6,374 bases of DNA, from NCBI GenBank assembly GCA_016869895.1, contig VGDC01000122.1, forward strand, positions 1 to 6,374, read 5' to 3'. The translations under genes and the position numbers were made by a program. Under the pieces are notes generated by a model that was not told where the DNA came from, ran no database searches, and saw only the letters and a list, made by a program, of their open reading frames with translations. Below are positions 1 through 6,304 of this stretch, piece after piece; positions within the stretch are counted from its first letter, which is position 1; every line of letters begins with the position of its first letter. The DNA is from Alphaproteobacteria bacterium. Lineage in GTDB: Bacteria; Pseudomonadota; Alphaproteobacteria; Rickettsiales; VGDC01.

Positions 1-63
1 TTCGCCAAGCAGGCGAAAGACGCGTTGGAAAAAGCCGCCAAAGAGAAGAAAAAAGCCGCTTAA
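1..63 (+). CDS. rplT: 50S ribosomal protein L20, C-terminal end (partial)
   Basis: Only the last 20 codons and a TAA stop are in the window; the gene begins outside it. The visible tail starts FAKQAKDALEK and ends in a lysine/alanine-rich run (KEKKKAA). This fits the final helix of bacterial L20, which usually ends in an F-x-x-x-x-x-KA(A)L-like segment, with a short basic extension beyond it. L20 binds 23S rRNA and is needed early in assembly of the large ribosomal subunit. The stronger argument is position: rpmI-rplT-pheS-pheT is a widely conserved gene order, and pheS follows directly here. Twenty residues cannot prove the family, so the call rests on gene order plus a compatible tail. Another small basic protein is possible. 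Confidence 0.62.
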   Translation, partial: FAKQAKDALEKAAKEKKKAA

Positions 64-85
64 CAGCCGCTTGAAAATCTGATAG

Positions 86-114
86 AAAGGGGGCTCTTCG
101 AAGCCCCCTTTTTT
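86..114 (+). terminator. Intrinsic terminator (or attenuator) between rplT and pheS
   Basis: A GC-rich hairpin is formed by GGGGGCT (89-95) pairing perfectly with AGCCCCC (102-108) around a 6-nt loop containing TTCG. It can be extended by A-T pairs from the AAA at 86-88 with the first Ts. A run of six T follows at 109-114. This is a textbook Rho-independent terminator. The pheS start codon is only 31 nt beyond the T-run. It should therefore either end rpmI-rplT transcription partially, or act in the leader of a pheST transcript started upstream. Confidence 0.9.
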
Positions 115-145
115 CGTTCTACTCCCAGAACTTACCGGATAGATT

Positions 146-1228
146 ATGACCCAGACCTCCCCCGAAGCCATCGTTCAGGAAGCGCAAGCCGCTGTCGCTG
201 CGGCTGCTGACCTCACCGCGCTGGATGCTTTGCGCGTCCATTACCTCGGCAAAAAAGGGGTGCTGACAGAACAGCTCAAAAGCCTCGGTTCCGCCACGCC
301 CGAAGAGCGCAAGACGCTCGGTCAGGCATTGAACGTCGCAAAGGATGCCATTTCCTCCGCCATCGACGCGCGCCATGGGGTGCTGAATCTCTCCGCCATC
401 AATGCCCGTCTGGAATCCGAGCGTGTGGATGTCACCCTTGCACCGCGCCATGAGTCGGTCGGTCGCATCCACCCCGTCACGCAGGTCATCGAGGAAATCA
501 CCGCCATTTTCGCTGCGCAGGGTTTCAGCGTGAAGCAAGGGCCGGAGATCGAAGACGACTTCCATAATTTCAGCGCGCTGAACATCCCGCCGGAGCACCC
601 TGCCCGCCAGATGCACGACACTTTCTACCTCGTCGGCGAGGAAGGTCAGCCCAAGCCAGTGCTTCGCACCCACACCTCCCCTGTGCAAATCCGCACCATG
701 GTCGCCCAGAAGCCGCCACTGCGCATCATCGCCCCCGGCTCCACCTTCCGCTGCGATTCGGATTTGACCCACACGCCCATGTTCCACCAGATCGAAGGCC
801 TCGTCATCGACAAAGCCATCCATATGGGACACCTGAAAGGCTGCATCATCGACTTCGTCAAAGCCTTCTTCGGCGTGGACGACGTGCCCGTGCGCTTCCG
901 TTCCAGCTTCTTCCCCTTCACCGAACCTTCCGCGGAAGTGGACATCGGCTGCTCCCGCGAAAAAGGCGAGTTGAAAATCGGCGCAGGCAAGGACTGGCTG
1001 GAAATCATGGGCTGCGGCATGGTGCACCCGAACGTGCTGCGCAACTGCGGCATCGACCCAGATGAATATCAGGGCTTCGCCTTCGGCCTCGGCGTTGAGC
1101 GCATGGCTATGCTGAAATACGGCATCCCCGACCTGCGCACCTTCTTCGATGCCGACATCCGCTGGTTGCAGCATTACGGCTTCGCCCCCCTCGACATTCC
1201 CGCGCTCGTCAGCGCCTACGCTAAATAA
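146..1228 (+). CDS. pheS: Phenylalanyl-tRNA synthetase, alpha subunit
   Basis: This is the catalytic subunit of the cytoplasmic (alpha-beta)2 enzyme that attaches phenylalanine to tRNA-Phe using ATP. The 360-residue length is typical of alphaproteobacterial PheS (E. coli has 327). Residues 1-90 form the helical N-terminal arm that contacts tRNA. The class II catalytic core follows: MHDTFY at 156-161, a motif 2 region with FRCDSDLTHTPMFHQIEGL at 201-219, FFPFTEPSAEVDIGC at 255-269, and motif 3, GLGVERMAMLKYG, at 314-326. Ala312 in GFAFG aligns with E. coli Ala294, the residue that sizes the phenylalanine pocket, so ordinary Phe specificity is expected. ATG 146 is the first possible start, because an in-frame TAG lies at 140-142. 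The ribosome site is weak (GGATAG, 137-142). pheT follows after 11 nt, so the two are co-transcribed. A terminator-like hairpin just upstream may modulate expression. Confidence 0.98.
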   Translation: MTQTSPEAIVQEAQAAVAAAADLTALDALRVHYLGKKGVLTEQLKSLGSATPEERKTLGQALNVAKDAISSAIDARHGVLNLSAINARLESERVDVTLAPRHESVGRIHPVTQVIEEITAIFAAQGFSVKQGPEIEDDFHNFSALNIPPEHPARQMHDTFYLVGEEGQPKPVLRTHTSPVQIRTMVAQKPPLRIIAPGSTFRCDSDLTHTPMFHQIEGLVIDKAIHMGHLKGCIIDFVKAFFGVDDVPVRFRSSFFPFTEPSAEVDIGCSREKGELKIGAGKDWLEIMGCGMVHPNVLRNCGIDPDEYQGFAFGLGVERMAMLKYGIPDLRTFFDADIRWLQHYGFAPLDIPALVSAYAK

Positions 1229-1239
1229 GGACACGTTCA

Positions 1240-3630
1240 ATGAAATTCACGCTGAACTGGCTGAAAGACCACCTCGAAACCGATGCCTCGCTGGATCAGA
1301 TTTCCGCGACGCTGACCGCCATCGGCCTTGAGGTCGAATCCATCACCGACCATTCCAAAGCCCTCAAGGACTTCGTGGTCGGCGAAATCGTCGAAGCCGT
1401 GCCGCATCCCGATGCCGATAAACTCCGCTATTGCGATGTGAACGATGGTTCGCAGATTCTGAAAATCGTCTGCGGCGCGCCCAATGCCCGCAAAGGCATC
1501 AAGGTCGTGCTGGCGCGTGAAGGCGTGTTCATCCCCGCCGCGAATTTCACCATCAAGAAAACCAAAATCCGTGGACTGGAAAGCAATGGCATGCTCTGTT
1601 CCGAGAGCGAGCTGGGCTTAAGCGAAGAATCCGATGGCATCATCGAACTGCCCGCAGATGCGAAAGTCGGCGGCGCTGTCACCGCAGCTTTGGGCGTTGA
1701 CGACCCGATGATTGAAATCGCCATCACCCCCAACCGTGGCGATTGCCTCGGCGTGCGCGGCATCGCGCGTGACCTCGCCGCTGCAGGTCTCGGCGTGTTG
1801 AAGCCCCTTTTGGTTGAGCAGGAACAGGGTACTTACGCGCCGAAAATCACCGTGAACATCAATGTTCCTGAAGACTGCGCCAAGTTCGTCGGCTGCGAAA
1901 TCCGCGGCGTGACCAACGGCGAAAGCCCCGACTGGCTGAAGAACCGCCTGAAAGCCATCGGCCTGCGCCCCATCTCCGCGCTGGTGGACATCACCAACTA
2001 CATCTCCTTCAACCTTGGCCGCCCGCTGCACGTCTATGACATCGCCAAATTGCAGGGCAACATCACCGTGCGCCACGCACAGAACGGCGAAAAACTGAAA
2101 GCCCTGAACGGCAAGGAATACACCCTCAAAGCGGGCATGACGGTCATCGCTGATGACGCGCGCGCCCTCGGCCTCGCGGGTGTCATGGGCGGCGAGGAAA
2201 GCGGCTGCACCGAAAGCACCACCGATGTCTTCCTCGAAGTCGCGCTGTTCAACCCCATCAACATCGCCCAGACGGGTCGCGCCCTCAGCATCGATTCTGA
2301 TGCGCGCTACCGCTTCGAGCGTCACGTCGATCCCGCAGGTGTCGTCACCGGCGCAGAACTCGCCATCCGCATGATCACCACTCTCTGCGGCGGTGAAGTC
2401 AGCGAATGGGTCGTGGCAGGCGCGCAGCCGAAATGGCAGCGCAGCATCGCATTCCGCCCCTCCCGCGTGAAAACGCTGGGCGGCATCGATGTCACCGAAG
2501 ACCATATCAAATCCGTCTTCAACCACCTCGGCATCACCATCACAGGCAAGAAGGATGACGGCACATGGCTCGTCCAGCCGCCATCATGGCGTCCTGATAT
2601 TGACGGCGAAGCGGATTTCGTCGAAGAAATCCTGCGCATCAACGGCTATGACAACATCCCTACCGTTTCCCTGCCGGAAGCGGCTGAGAAGCCGGAATTC
2701 GCACCCATCGACAAGGCCTCTTTCGTAGCGCGACGCACCCTTGCTGGCCGTGGTTTCCACGAAACGCACACCTTCGCTTTCATACAGCAGGACAAGGCCA
2801 AACATTTCGCCGAGCATAACCCCGCGCTGGTCGTCGCCAACCCCATCAGCAGCGAGTTGGACTATATGCGTCCCAGCCTGCTCCCGAACCTGTTGGATGC
2901 AGCGGTGCGCAACAAAGCGCGCGGCTTCGCCAATCTCGGTTTGTTCGAGGTCGGTTCCCAGTTCGCTGGCATCGCCCCGAACCAGCAGCGCCATGTCGCC
3001 ACGGGCATCCGCACGGGTGAAACCGCACCGAAAAACACCTTCAAAGACAATCGCGCCGCGGATGTCTTCGATGTGAAAGCCGATGCACTCGCCGTGCTCG
3101 CCGCTGCGGGCATGGATGCCTCCAAGGTGCAGGTGACCGCCAACGCTCCGGCGTGGTATCACCCCGGTCGCTCCGGCACGCTGTCCCTCGGCCCAAAAAT
3201 CATCCTTGGCTATTTCGGCGAGTTGCACCCGCTGACCATTCAGGCCTTCGGCTATAAAGGCAATGTGGTCGGTTTCGAGCTGTTCCTCGATGCCATCCCG
3301 CCCGCGAAATCCAAAGGAAGCGCGCGCCCGCTTCTGCAAGCTTCGGCCTATCAGGCGGTGGAGCGCGATTTCGCCTTCCTCACCAACGATAACGTCACTT
3401 CGGCCGACATCGTGAAAGCCATCCGCGCTTCCGAGCAGAACCTGCTGCGCGATGTGCGTCTGTTCGATGTCTATAAGGGTCAAGGCGTCGAGCCGGGCAA
3501 GCAATCCGTGGCAGTCAGCGTCACTCTGCAGGCAAATGACCGCACCCTGACGGACGAAGAAATCGAAGGCGTGGCGAAGAAAATCATCGACGCGGCGGCC
3601 AAACAGTTCGGCGGCGTGTTGCGCGGCTAA
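1240..3630 (+). CDS. pheT: Phenylalanyl-tRNA synthetase, beta subunit
   Basis: This is the large partner of PheS; it binds tRNA-Phe and edits Tyr-tRNA-Phe. The 796 residues match the bacterial family (about 795 in E. coli), and all expected domains appear in order. An EMAP-like tRNA-binding OB fold spans about 44-151 (VGEIVEAVPHPDADKLRYC at 47-65). The B3/B4 editing domain spans about 211-385, with GLRPISALVDITNY at 241-254, GRPLHVYD at 260-267 and FLEVALF at 331-337. B5 spans about 400-474 (PSWRPDIDGEADFVEEILR, 448-466). The catalytic-like core spans about 490-690 (MRPSLLPNLL, 543-552). The C-terminal ferredoxin-fold anticodon-binding domain spans about 702-796 (VERDFAFL, 707-714). An AAGGA site overlapping the pheS stop supports the ATG chosen. 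No frameshift or missing domain is visible. No intrinsic terminator is seen in the 51 nt after its stop, so transcription may run on into tRNA-Thr. Confidence 0.98.
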   Translation: MKFTLNWLKDHLETDASLDQISATLTAIGLEVESITDHSKALKDFVVGEIVEAVPHPDADKLRYCDVNDGSQILKIVCGAPNARKGIKVVLAREGVFIPAANFTIKKTKIRGLESNGMLCSESELGLSEESDGIIELPADAKVGGAVTAALGVDDPMIEIAITPNRGDCLGVRGIARDLAAAGLGVLKPLLVEQEQGTYAPKITVNINVPEDCAKFVGCEIRGVTNGESPDWLKNRLKAIGLRPISALVDITNYISFNLGRPLHVYDIAKLQGNITVRHAQNGEKLKALNGKEYTLKAGMTVIADDARALGLAGVMGGEESGCTESTTDVFLEVALFNPINIAQTGRALSIDSDARYRFERHVDPAGVVTGAELAIRMITTLCGGEVSEWVVAGAQPKWQRSIAFRPSRVKTLGGIDVTEDHIKSVFNHLGITITGKKDDGTWLVQPPSWRPDIDGEADFVEEILRINGYDNIPTVSLPEAAEKPEFAPIDKASFVARRTLAGRGFHETHTFAFIQQDKAKHFAEHNPALVVANPISSELDYMRPSLLPNLLDAAVRNKARGFANLGLFEVGSQFAGIAPNQQRHVATGIRTGETAPKNTFKDNRAADVFDVKADALAVLAAAGMDASKVQVTANAPAWYHPGRSGTLSLGPKIILGYFGELHPLTIQAFGYKGNVVGFELFLDAIPPAKSKGSARPLLQASAYQAVERDFAFLTNDNVTSADIVKAIRASEQNLLRDVRLFDVYKGQGVEPGKQSVAVSVTLQANDRTLTDEEIEGVAKKIIDAAAKQFGGVLRG

Positions 3631-3636
3631 AAAGGC

Positions 3637-3665
3637 TTGCATTGCTGCCCGTTTGGCATTAGGAA
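3637..3665 (+). promoter_or_regulatory. Possible promoter for tRNA-Thr
   Basis: TTGCAT at 3637-3642 is a fair -35 element. With a 17-nt spacer it leads to TAGGAA at 3660-3665, a poor -10 element. Initiation would fall near 3672 and give a leader of about 10 nt before the tRNA at 3682, which is sensible for a tRNA gene. The TATATC at 3672-3677 lies too close to the mature 5' end to serve as the -10. The match is weak. The tRNA could instead be processed from pheST read-through. Confidence 0.3.
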
Positions 3666-3681
3666 CAACGGTATATCCAGT

Positions 3682-3757
3682 GCCGACTTAGCTCAGCTGG
3701 TAGAGCATCGCATTCGTAATGCGGGGGTCGGAGGTTCGAGTCCTCTAGTCGGCACCA
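3682..3757 (+). tRNA. tRNA-Thr, anticodon CGT
   Basis: A complete 76-nt cloverleaf can be folded by hand. The acceptor stem GCCGACT (3682-3688) pairs perfectly with AGTCGGC (3747-3753). The D stem is GCTC/GAGC (3691-3694 with 3703-3706). The anticodon stem is TCGCA/TGCGG (3708-3712 with 3720-3724), with one G-U pair at its top. The loop TTCGTAA gives anticodon CGT at 3715-3717, reading the threonine codon ACG. The variable region has 5 nt. The T stem is GGAGG/CCTCT with loop TTCGAGT (3735-3741). Discriminator A is at 3754, and CCA is encoded at 3755-3757. All invariant positions look intact, so it should be functional. Confidence 0.97.
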
Positions 3758-3796
3758 CTTTTCCTCCCCAACGCCCCAAAAGGCGGCTTCCTGAAT

Positions 3797-3812
3797 AGGA
3801 TTGGGCGATATG
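3797..3812 (+). promoter_or_regulatory. Ribosome binding site that decides the nadV start
   Basis: AGGA at 3797-3800 lies 9 nt before the ATG at 3810, a workable Shine-Dalgarno spacing, with a second purine patch (GGG, 3803-3805) between them. The in-frame TTG at 3801 directly abuts AGGA and has no usable site of its own. It would add only three residues (MGD). The ATG is therefore preferred. Confidence 0.7.
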
Positions 3813-5300
3813 CGTATCAATCCCCTGACAGCCATCGATTTCTACAAGGCGGATCACCGTCGCCAATATCCTGTTGGCACGACGGAAGTCTATGCGAACT
3901 ACACCCCCCGCACCCATCGCAAGGGCGGCGCATTGCCCGGCACGGGCGGAGGCAGCGAGGTCTTGTTCTTCGGGCTTCAGTTCTTCATCAAGGATTTCCT
4001 GCTGGAAACATGGAACCGCGAGTTCTTCGCACAGGATAAAGCCAAAGTCGTTGCGGCCTATAAACGCCGGATGGACACATCCCTTGGCGATGGTGCCGTG
4101 CCGGTGGAGCACATCGCCGCGCTGCATGACCTCGGCTATCTTCCCATCCGCATCAAGGCTCTGCCGGAAGGAACACTCGTGCCCTTCGCCGTGCCGATGC
4201 TGACGGTGGTGAACACCCACCCCGATTTCTTCTGGCTCACGAATTATCTGGAGACCGTGCTTTCCACCTATCTCTGGAAACCCATCACCTCCGCTTCCAC
4301 GGCCTTTGAATATCGCCGCTTGCTGACGCATTATGCCGATAAGACGGGTATACCGCGTGATGCCGTGCTGTTCCAAGCCCATGATTTCTCCATGCGCGGC
4401 CTTTCCGGTCTGCCCGATGTCGCAAGCTCAGGCGCGGCGCATCTGCTAAGCTTCCTCGGCACGGATTCCGTCCCCGCCATCGATATACTCGAAGAATTCT
4501 ACGGTGCGGATGCGGATAAGGAACTCGTCGGCGGCTCTGTTCCCGCCACGGAGCATTCCGTGATGTGCATGGGTATGCAGGATGGCGAACTCGCCACCTT
4601 CCGCCGCCTCATCACCGAGACCTACCCGCGCGGTTTCGTCTCCATTGTGTCCGACACATGGGATTTCTGGCGTGTTTTGACCGAATATCTCCCCACGCTC
4701 AAACCGGAAGTGATGGCGCGTGATGGCCGTGTCGTCATCCGTCCGGATAGCGGCGATCCCATCAAGATCATCGTGGGCGATGCCTCCGCACCCGCTGGCT
4801 CACCCCAACACAAAGGCGCAATCGAATGCCTGTGGGATGTCTTCGGTGGCACAGTCACCGCAACTGGCCATAAACTGCTTGATACGCATATCGGCCTCAT
4901 CTACGGCGATTCCATTACGCTGGAGCGCGCCCAAGCCATTCTCGACGGCCTCGCCGCTAAGGGCTTCGCATCGGGCAATGTCGTCTTCGGCATCGGGTCA
5001 TACACCTATCAATACGTCACCCGCGACACTTATGGCTTCGCCATGAAAGCCACCAGCGGCGTAGTGAACGGCGAACGCCGCGAGATATACAAAGACCCTA
5101 AGACCGATTCCGGCACGAAACGCTCCGCCAAAGGCCTTTTGCGGGTGGAACGGGTGGATGGGAAATTAACACTGTTCGACCGCCAGACGACCGCGCAGGA
5201 ACAGCAGGGCGAATTGCAGACCGTCTTCGAGAACGGCAAGCTGCTGCGCGAAGAGACGCTTTCGGGCATCCGCGCCCGCGTCACCGCCAATATCGATTAA
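3810..5300 (+). CDS. nadV: Nicotinamide phosphoribosyltransferase (NAMPT/NadV family)
   Basis: This cytoplasmic enzyme joins nicotinamide and PRPP to give NMN, so nicotinamide re-enters NAD synthesis without prior deamidation. The 496 residues align well, from memory, with human NAMPT, and key positions nearly share numbering. Tyr12 (in DFYKADH) and Phe193 (in HDFSMRG) match the aromatic pair that stacks on nicotinamide. Arg196 is conserved. Asp219 (GTDS) matches the residue that selects the amide over nicotinate. His249 (SVPATEHS) matches the catalytic, phosphorylated His247. Arg311 and Asp313 (RPDSGDP) bind substrate and phosphoribose. KDP (428-430) and KRSAKG (437-442) close the C-terminal part. 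The glycine loop here reads GIGSYTYQ (394-401), unlike the human GSGGGLLQ. I see no clear promoter or terminator in the 52 nt after tRNA-Thr, so it may share that transcript. The stop overlaps the convergent rhtA stop. A nicotinate-specific enzyme is unlikely given Asp219. Confidence 0.93.
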   Translation: MRINPLTAIDFYKADHRRQYPVGTTEVYANYTPRTHRKGGALPGTGGGSEVLFFGLQFFIKDFLLETWNREFFAQDKAKVVAAYKRRMDTSLGDGAVPVEHIAALHDLGYLPIRIKALPEGTLVPFAVPMLTVVNTHPDFFWLTNYLETVLSTYLWKPITSASTAFEYRRLLTHYADKTGIPRDAVLFQAHDFSMRGLSGLPDVASSGAAHLLSFLGTDSVPAIDILEEFYGADADKELVGGSVPATEHSVMCMGMQDGELATFRRLITETYPRGFVSIVSDTWDFWRVLTEYLPTLKPEVMARDGRVVIRPDSGDPIKIIVGDASAPAGSPQHKGAIECLWDVFGGTVTATGHKLLDTHIGLIYGDSITLERAQAILDGLAAKGFASGNVVFGIGSYTYQYVTRDTYGFAMKATSGVVNGERREIYKDPKTDSGTKRSAKGLLRVERVDGKLTLFDRQTTAQEQQGELQTVFENGKLLREETLSGIRARVTANID

Positions 5301-6181
5301 TTCGCCAACTCTGGGAGCGGCTTCTTGCGGCTCTCAAAGAATGTGCTGCCCGAAGAGGCCAGCACCACGAAGCCGATGGCGATGATATGCACGAATTCCA
5401 GCTTCTCGCCGAGGAACACCAGCCCCGCCACCGCGCCCACAGCTGGTTCTAAGCTCGTCAGGATGCTGAAGGTCTTAGATGGCAGCGTCTTTAACGCCAT
5501 GATTTCCAGTGAATAGGGAATCGCGCTGGACATCACACCGATGCACAGCCCCAACAACAGGATATGCGGCGTGAAGGTGCTGAAATCCGCCACCGTGAAC
5601 ATCACCGGCGACACCGTGATGGCGCAGAACATCATGCCCCAAGCCACCGTCACCCCGCCATGCCCCATGTTGCCTAAGCGTTTACCCGCGACGATATACA
5701 ACGCCCAGAAGATGCCCGCCACCAGCGCGAGGATGATACCCGTCGTATCCAAATCCGCCGAAGCTTCATTCAGCGGCGTCAGCAGCAGAATGCCCACCAC
5801 CGCGCAGATGACCCAGATGATGTCCTGCCGCGTGCGCGATTGATAGAGCGCCAATGCCAGCGGGCCCGTGAACTCCAGCGCCAGTGCTATCCCTAGCGGA
5901 ATCCGCGCGATGGACATATAGAAAATGAGGTTCATCGTGCCCAGCGTCGCGCCGTAGAAAACCAGGTTTCTCCATTCATGCTTCTTCGGCACGAACCGCC
6001 ACGGGCGGAACACCGCAAACAGCACGATAGCCGCGAAGGTCAGGCGCAGGCTGGTCGTCGCCTCCGCACCGATGGCGGGGAAGATGGTCTTGGCCAGCGA
6101 TGCGCCCGCCGTGATGGACACCATCGCCATCACCATGCAGAACACCGCCATCGCCACCGTGGGTTTCTTTCCCGTTTCCAT
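5297..6181 (-). CDS. rhtA: DMT-superfamily exporter, RhtA-like (EamA family)
   Basis: This is an inner-membrane transporter with two EamA repeats (about residues 10-136 and 146-281) and about ten hydrophobic helices. The 294-residue length almost equals E. coli RhtA (295), the proton-driven threonine/homoserine exporter once called YbiF. Several stretches match RhtA closely as I recall it: GASLAK at 26-31, SLRLTFA at 44-50, ALEFTGPLALAL at 101-112, PYSLEIMAL at 222-230 and SLEPAVGAVAGLVFLGE at 243-259. The short N terminus and the lysine-rich C-terminal tail (ESRKKP) suggest cytoplasmic ends. The start is supported by GAAAGG (6188-6193, complement) 6 nt upstream of the ATG. The RhtA-type fold is secure. 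The exact substrate is inferred, since close relatives also export cysteine, purines or other small molecules. The gene stands alone, divergent from the gene at 6305. Confidence 0.85.
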   Translation of the reverse strand: METGKKPTVAMAVFCMVMAMVSITAGASLAKTIFPAIGAEATTSLRLTFAAIVLFAVFRPWRFVPKKHEWRNLVFYGATLGTMNLIFYMSIARIPLGIALALEFTGPLALALYQSRTRQDIIWVICAVVGILLLTPLNEASADLDTTGIILALVAGIFWALYIVAGKRLGNMGHGGVTVAWGMMFCAITVSPVMFTVADFSTFTPHILLLGLCIGVMSSAIPYSLEIMALKTLPSKTFSILTSLEPAVGAVAGLVFLGEKLEFVHIIAIGFVVLASSGSTFFESRKKPLPELAN

Positions 6182-6242
6182 GCCGCACCTTTCAAAGATG
6201 CGGATTCTTACCCTGCCTGCCTGAACAAAGCAATCCCTCTGG

Positions 6243-6259
6243 CGGATATTTTACATCCG
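6243..6259. repeat. Short inverted repeat overlapping a -35 element, possible operator
   Basis: CGGAT (6243-6247) and ATCCG (6255-6259) form a 5-bp inverted repeat with a 7-nt spacer. It can be extended by a G-T pair (6242 with 6260). The spacer and right arm contain the TTTACA -35 element of the plus-strand promoter. A repressor bound here would block RNA polymerase. The repeat is short enough to arise by chance. Confidence 0.35.
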
Positions 6260-6278
6260 TAACCTTATGGCTTATGAT
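6250..6278 (+). promoter_or_regulatory. Sigma70-type promoter for the gene at 6305
   Basis: TTTACA (6250-6255, five of six matches to TTGACA) and TATGAT (6273-6278, five of six matches to TATAAT) are separated by exactly 17 nt. Transcription would begin near 6285, about 20 nt before the ATG at 6305. This leaves room for the AAGGAG ribosome site at 6293-6298. It is the best promoter match in the window. Confidence 0.75.
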
Positions 6279-6304
6279 TATCGTCTCGCGTGAAGGAGCA
6301 TCCC

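Larger units (their letters stand above)
6182..6304. other. Divergent intergenic region between rhtA and the gene at 6305
   Basis: This 123-nt spacer carries the 5' signals of both flanking genes. The plus strand has a strong promoter and Shine-Dalgarno site, annotated separately. For rhtA, the minus strand offers only a poor candidate: TTGCTT (complement of 6228-6233), 17 nt, then TAAGAA (complement of 6205-6210). The pentamer CGGAT occurs at 6201-6205 and 6243-6247, and inverted at 6255-6259. A regulator binding both sides is possible but unproven. Confidence 0.6.

Noticed and set aside
54..72. Direct repeat AGCCGCTT at 54-61 and 65-72, spanning the rplT stop
   Set aside because: It is eight bases, partly made of coding sequence, with no evident structure or function. 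It is probably chance.
64..115. A Phe-codon leader peptide for pheST attenuation
   Set aside because: No start codon followed by a phenylalanine-rich short frame exists between the rplT stop and the hairpin.
119..1240. A 373-codon open frame on the minus strand covering all of pheS
   Set aside because: It lies exactly antisense to a certain gene. Its composition (rich in G, A, D and H) is typical of reverse-frame readings of G+C-rich coding DNA, and no known domain is recognisable.
2584..3642. A 352-codon open frame on the minus strand antisense to pheT
   Set aside because: It is also a shadow of a conserved gene. No family resemblance is seen, and I saw no supporting expression signals.
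3682..3757. tRNA-Thr as the attachment site of an integrated element carrying nadV
   Set aside because: No duplicate of the tRNA 3' end and no integrase is seen in the window.
3801..3809. TTG at 3801 as the nadV start
   Set aside because: The AGGA site directly abuts this TTG but is well spaced for the ATG at 3810. The extra three residues add nothing conserved.
3682..6181. Functional link between tRNA-Thr and the threonine-exporter-like rhtA
   Set aside because: They lie on opposite strands with nadV between them, and nothing beyond the shared amino acid suggests a link.
5978..6262. A plus-strand open frame with a histidine-rich stretch, antisense to the start of rhtA
   Set aside because: The HHRHHH-like run comes from reading the reverse of hydrophobic transporter codons. 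The RhtA frame explains this DNA fully.
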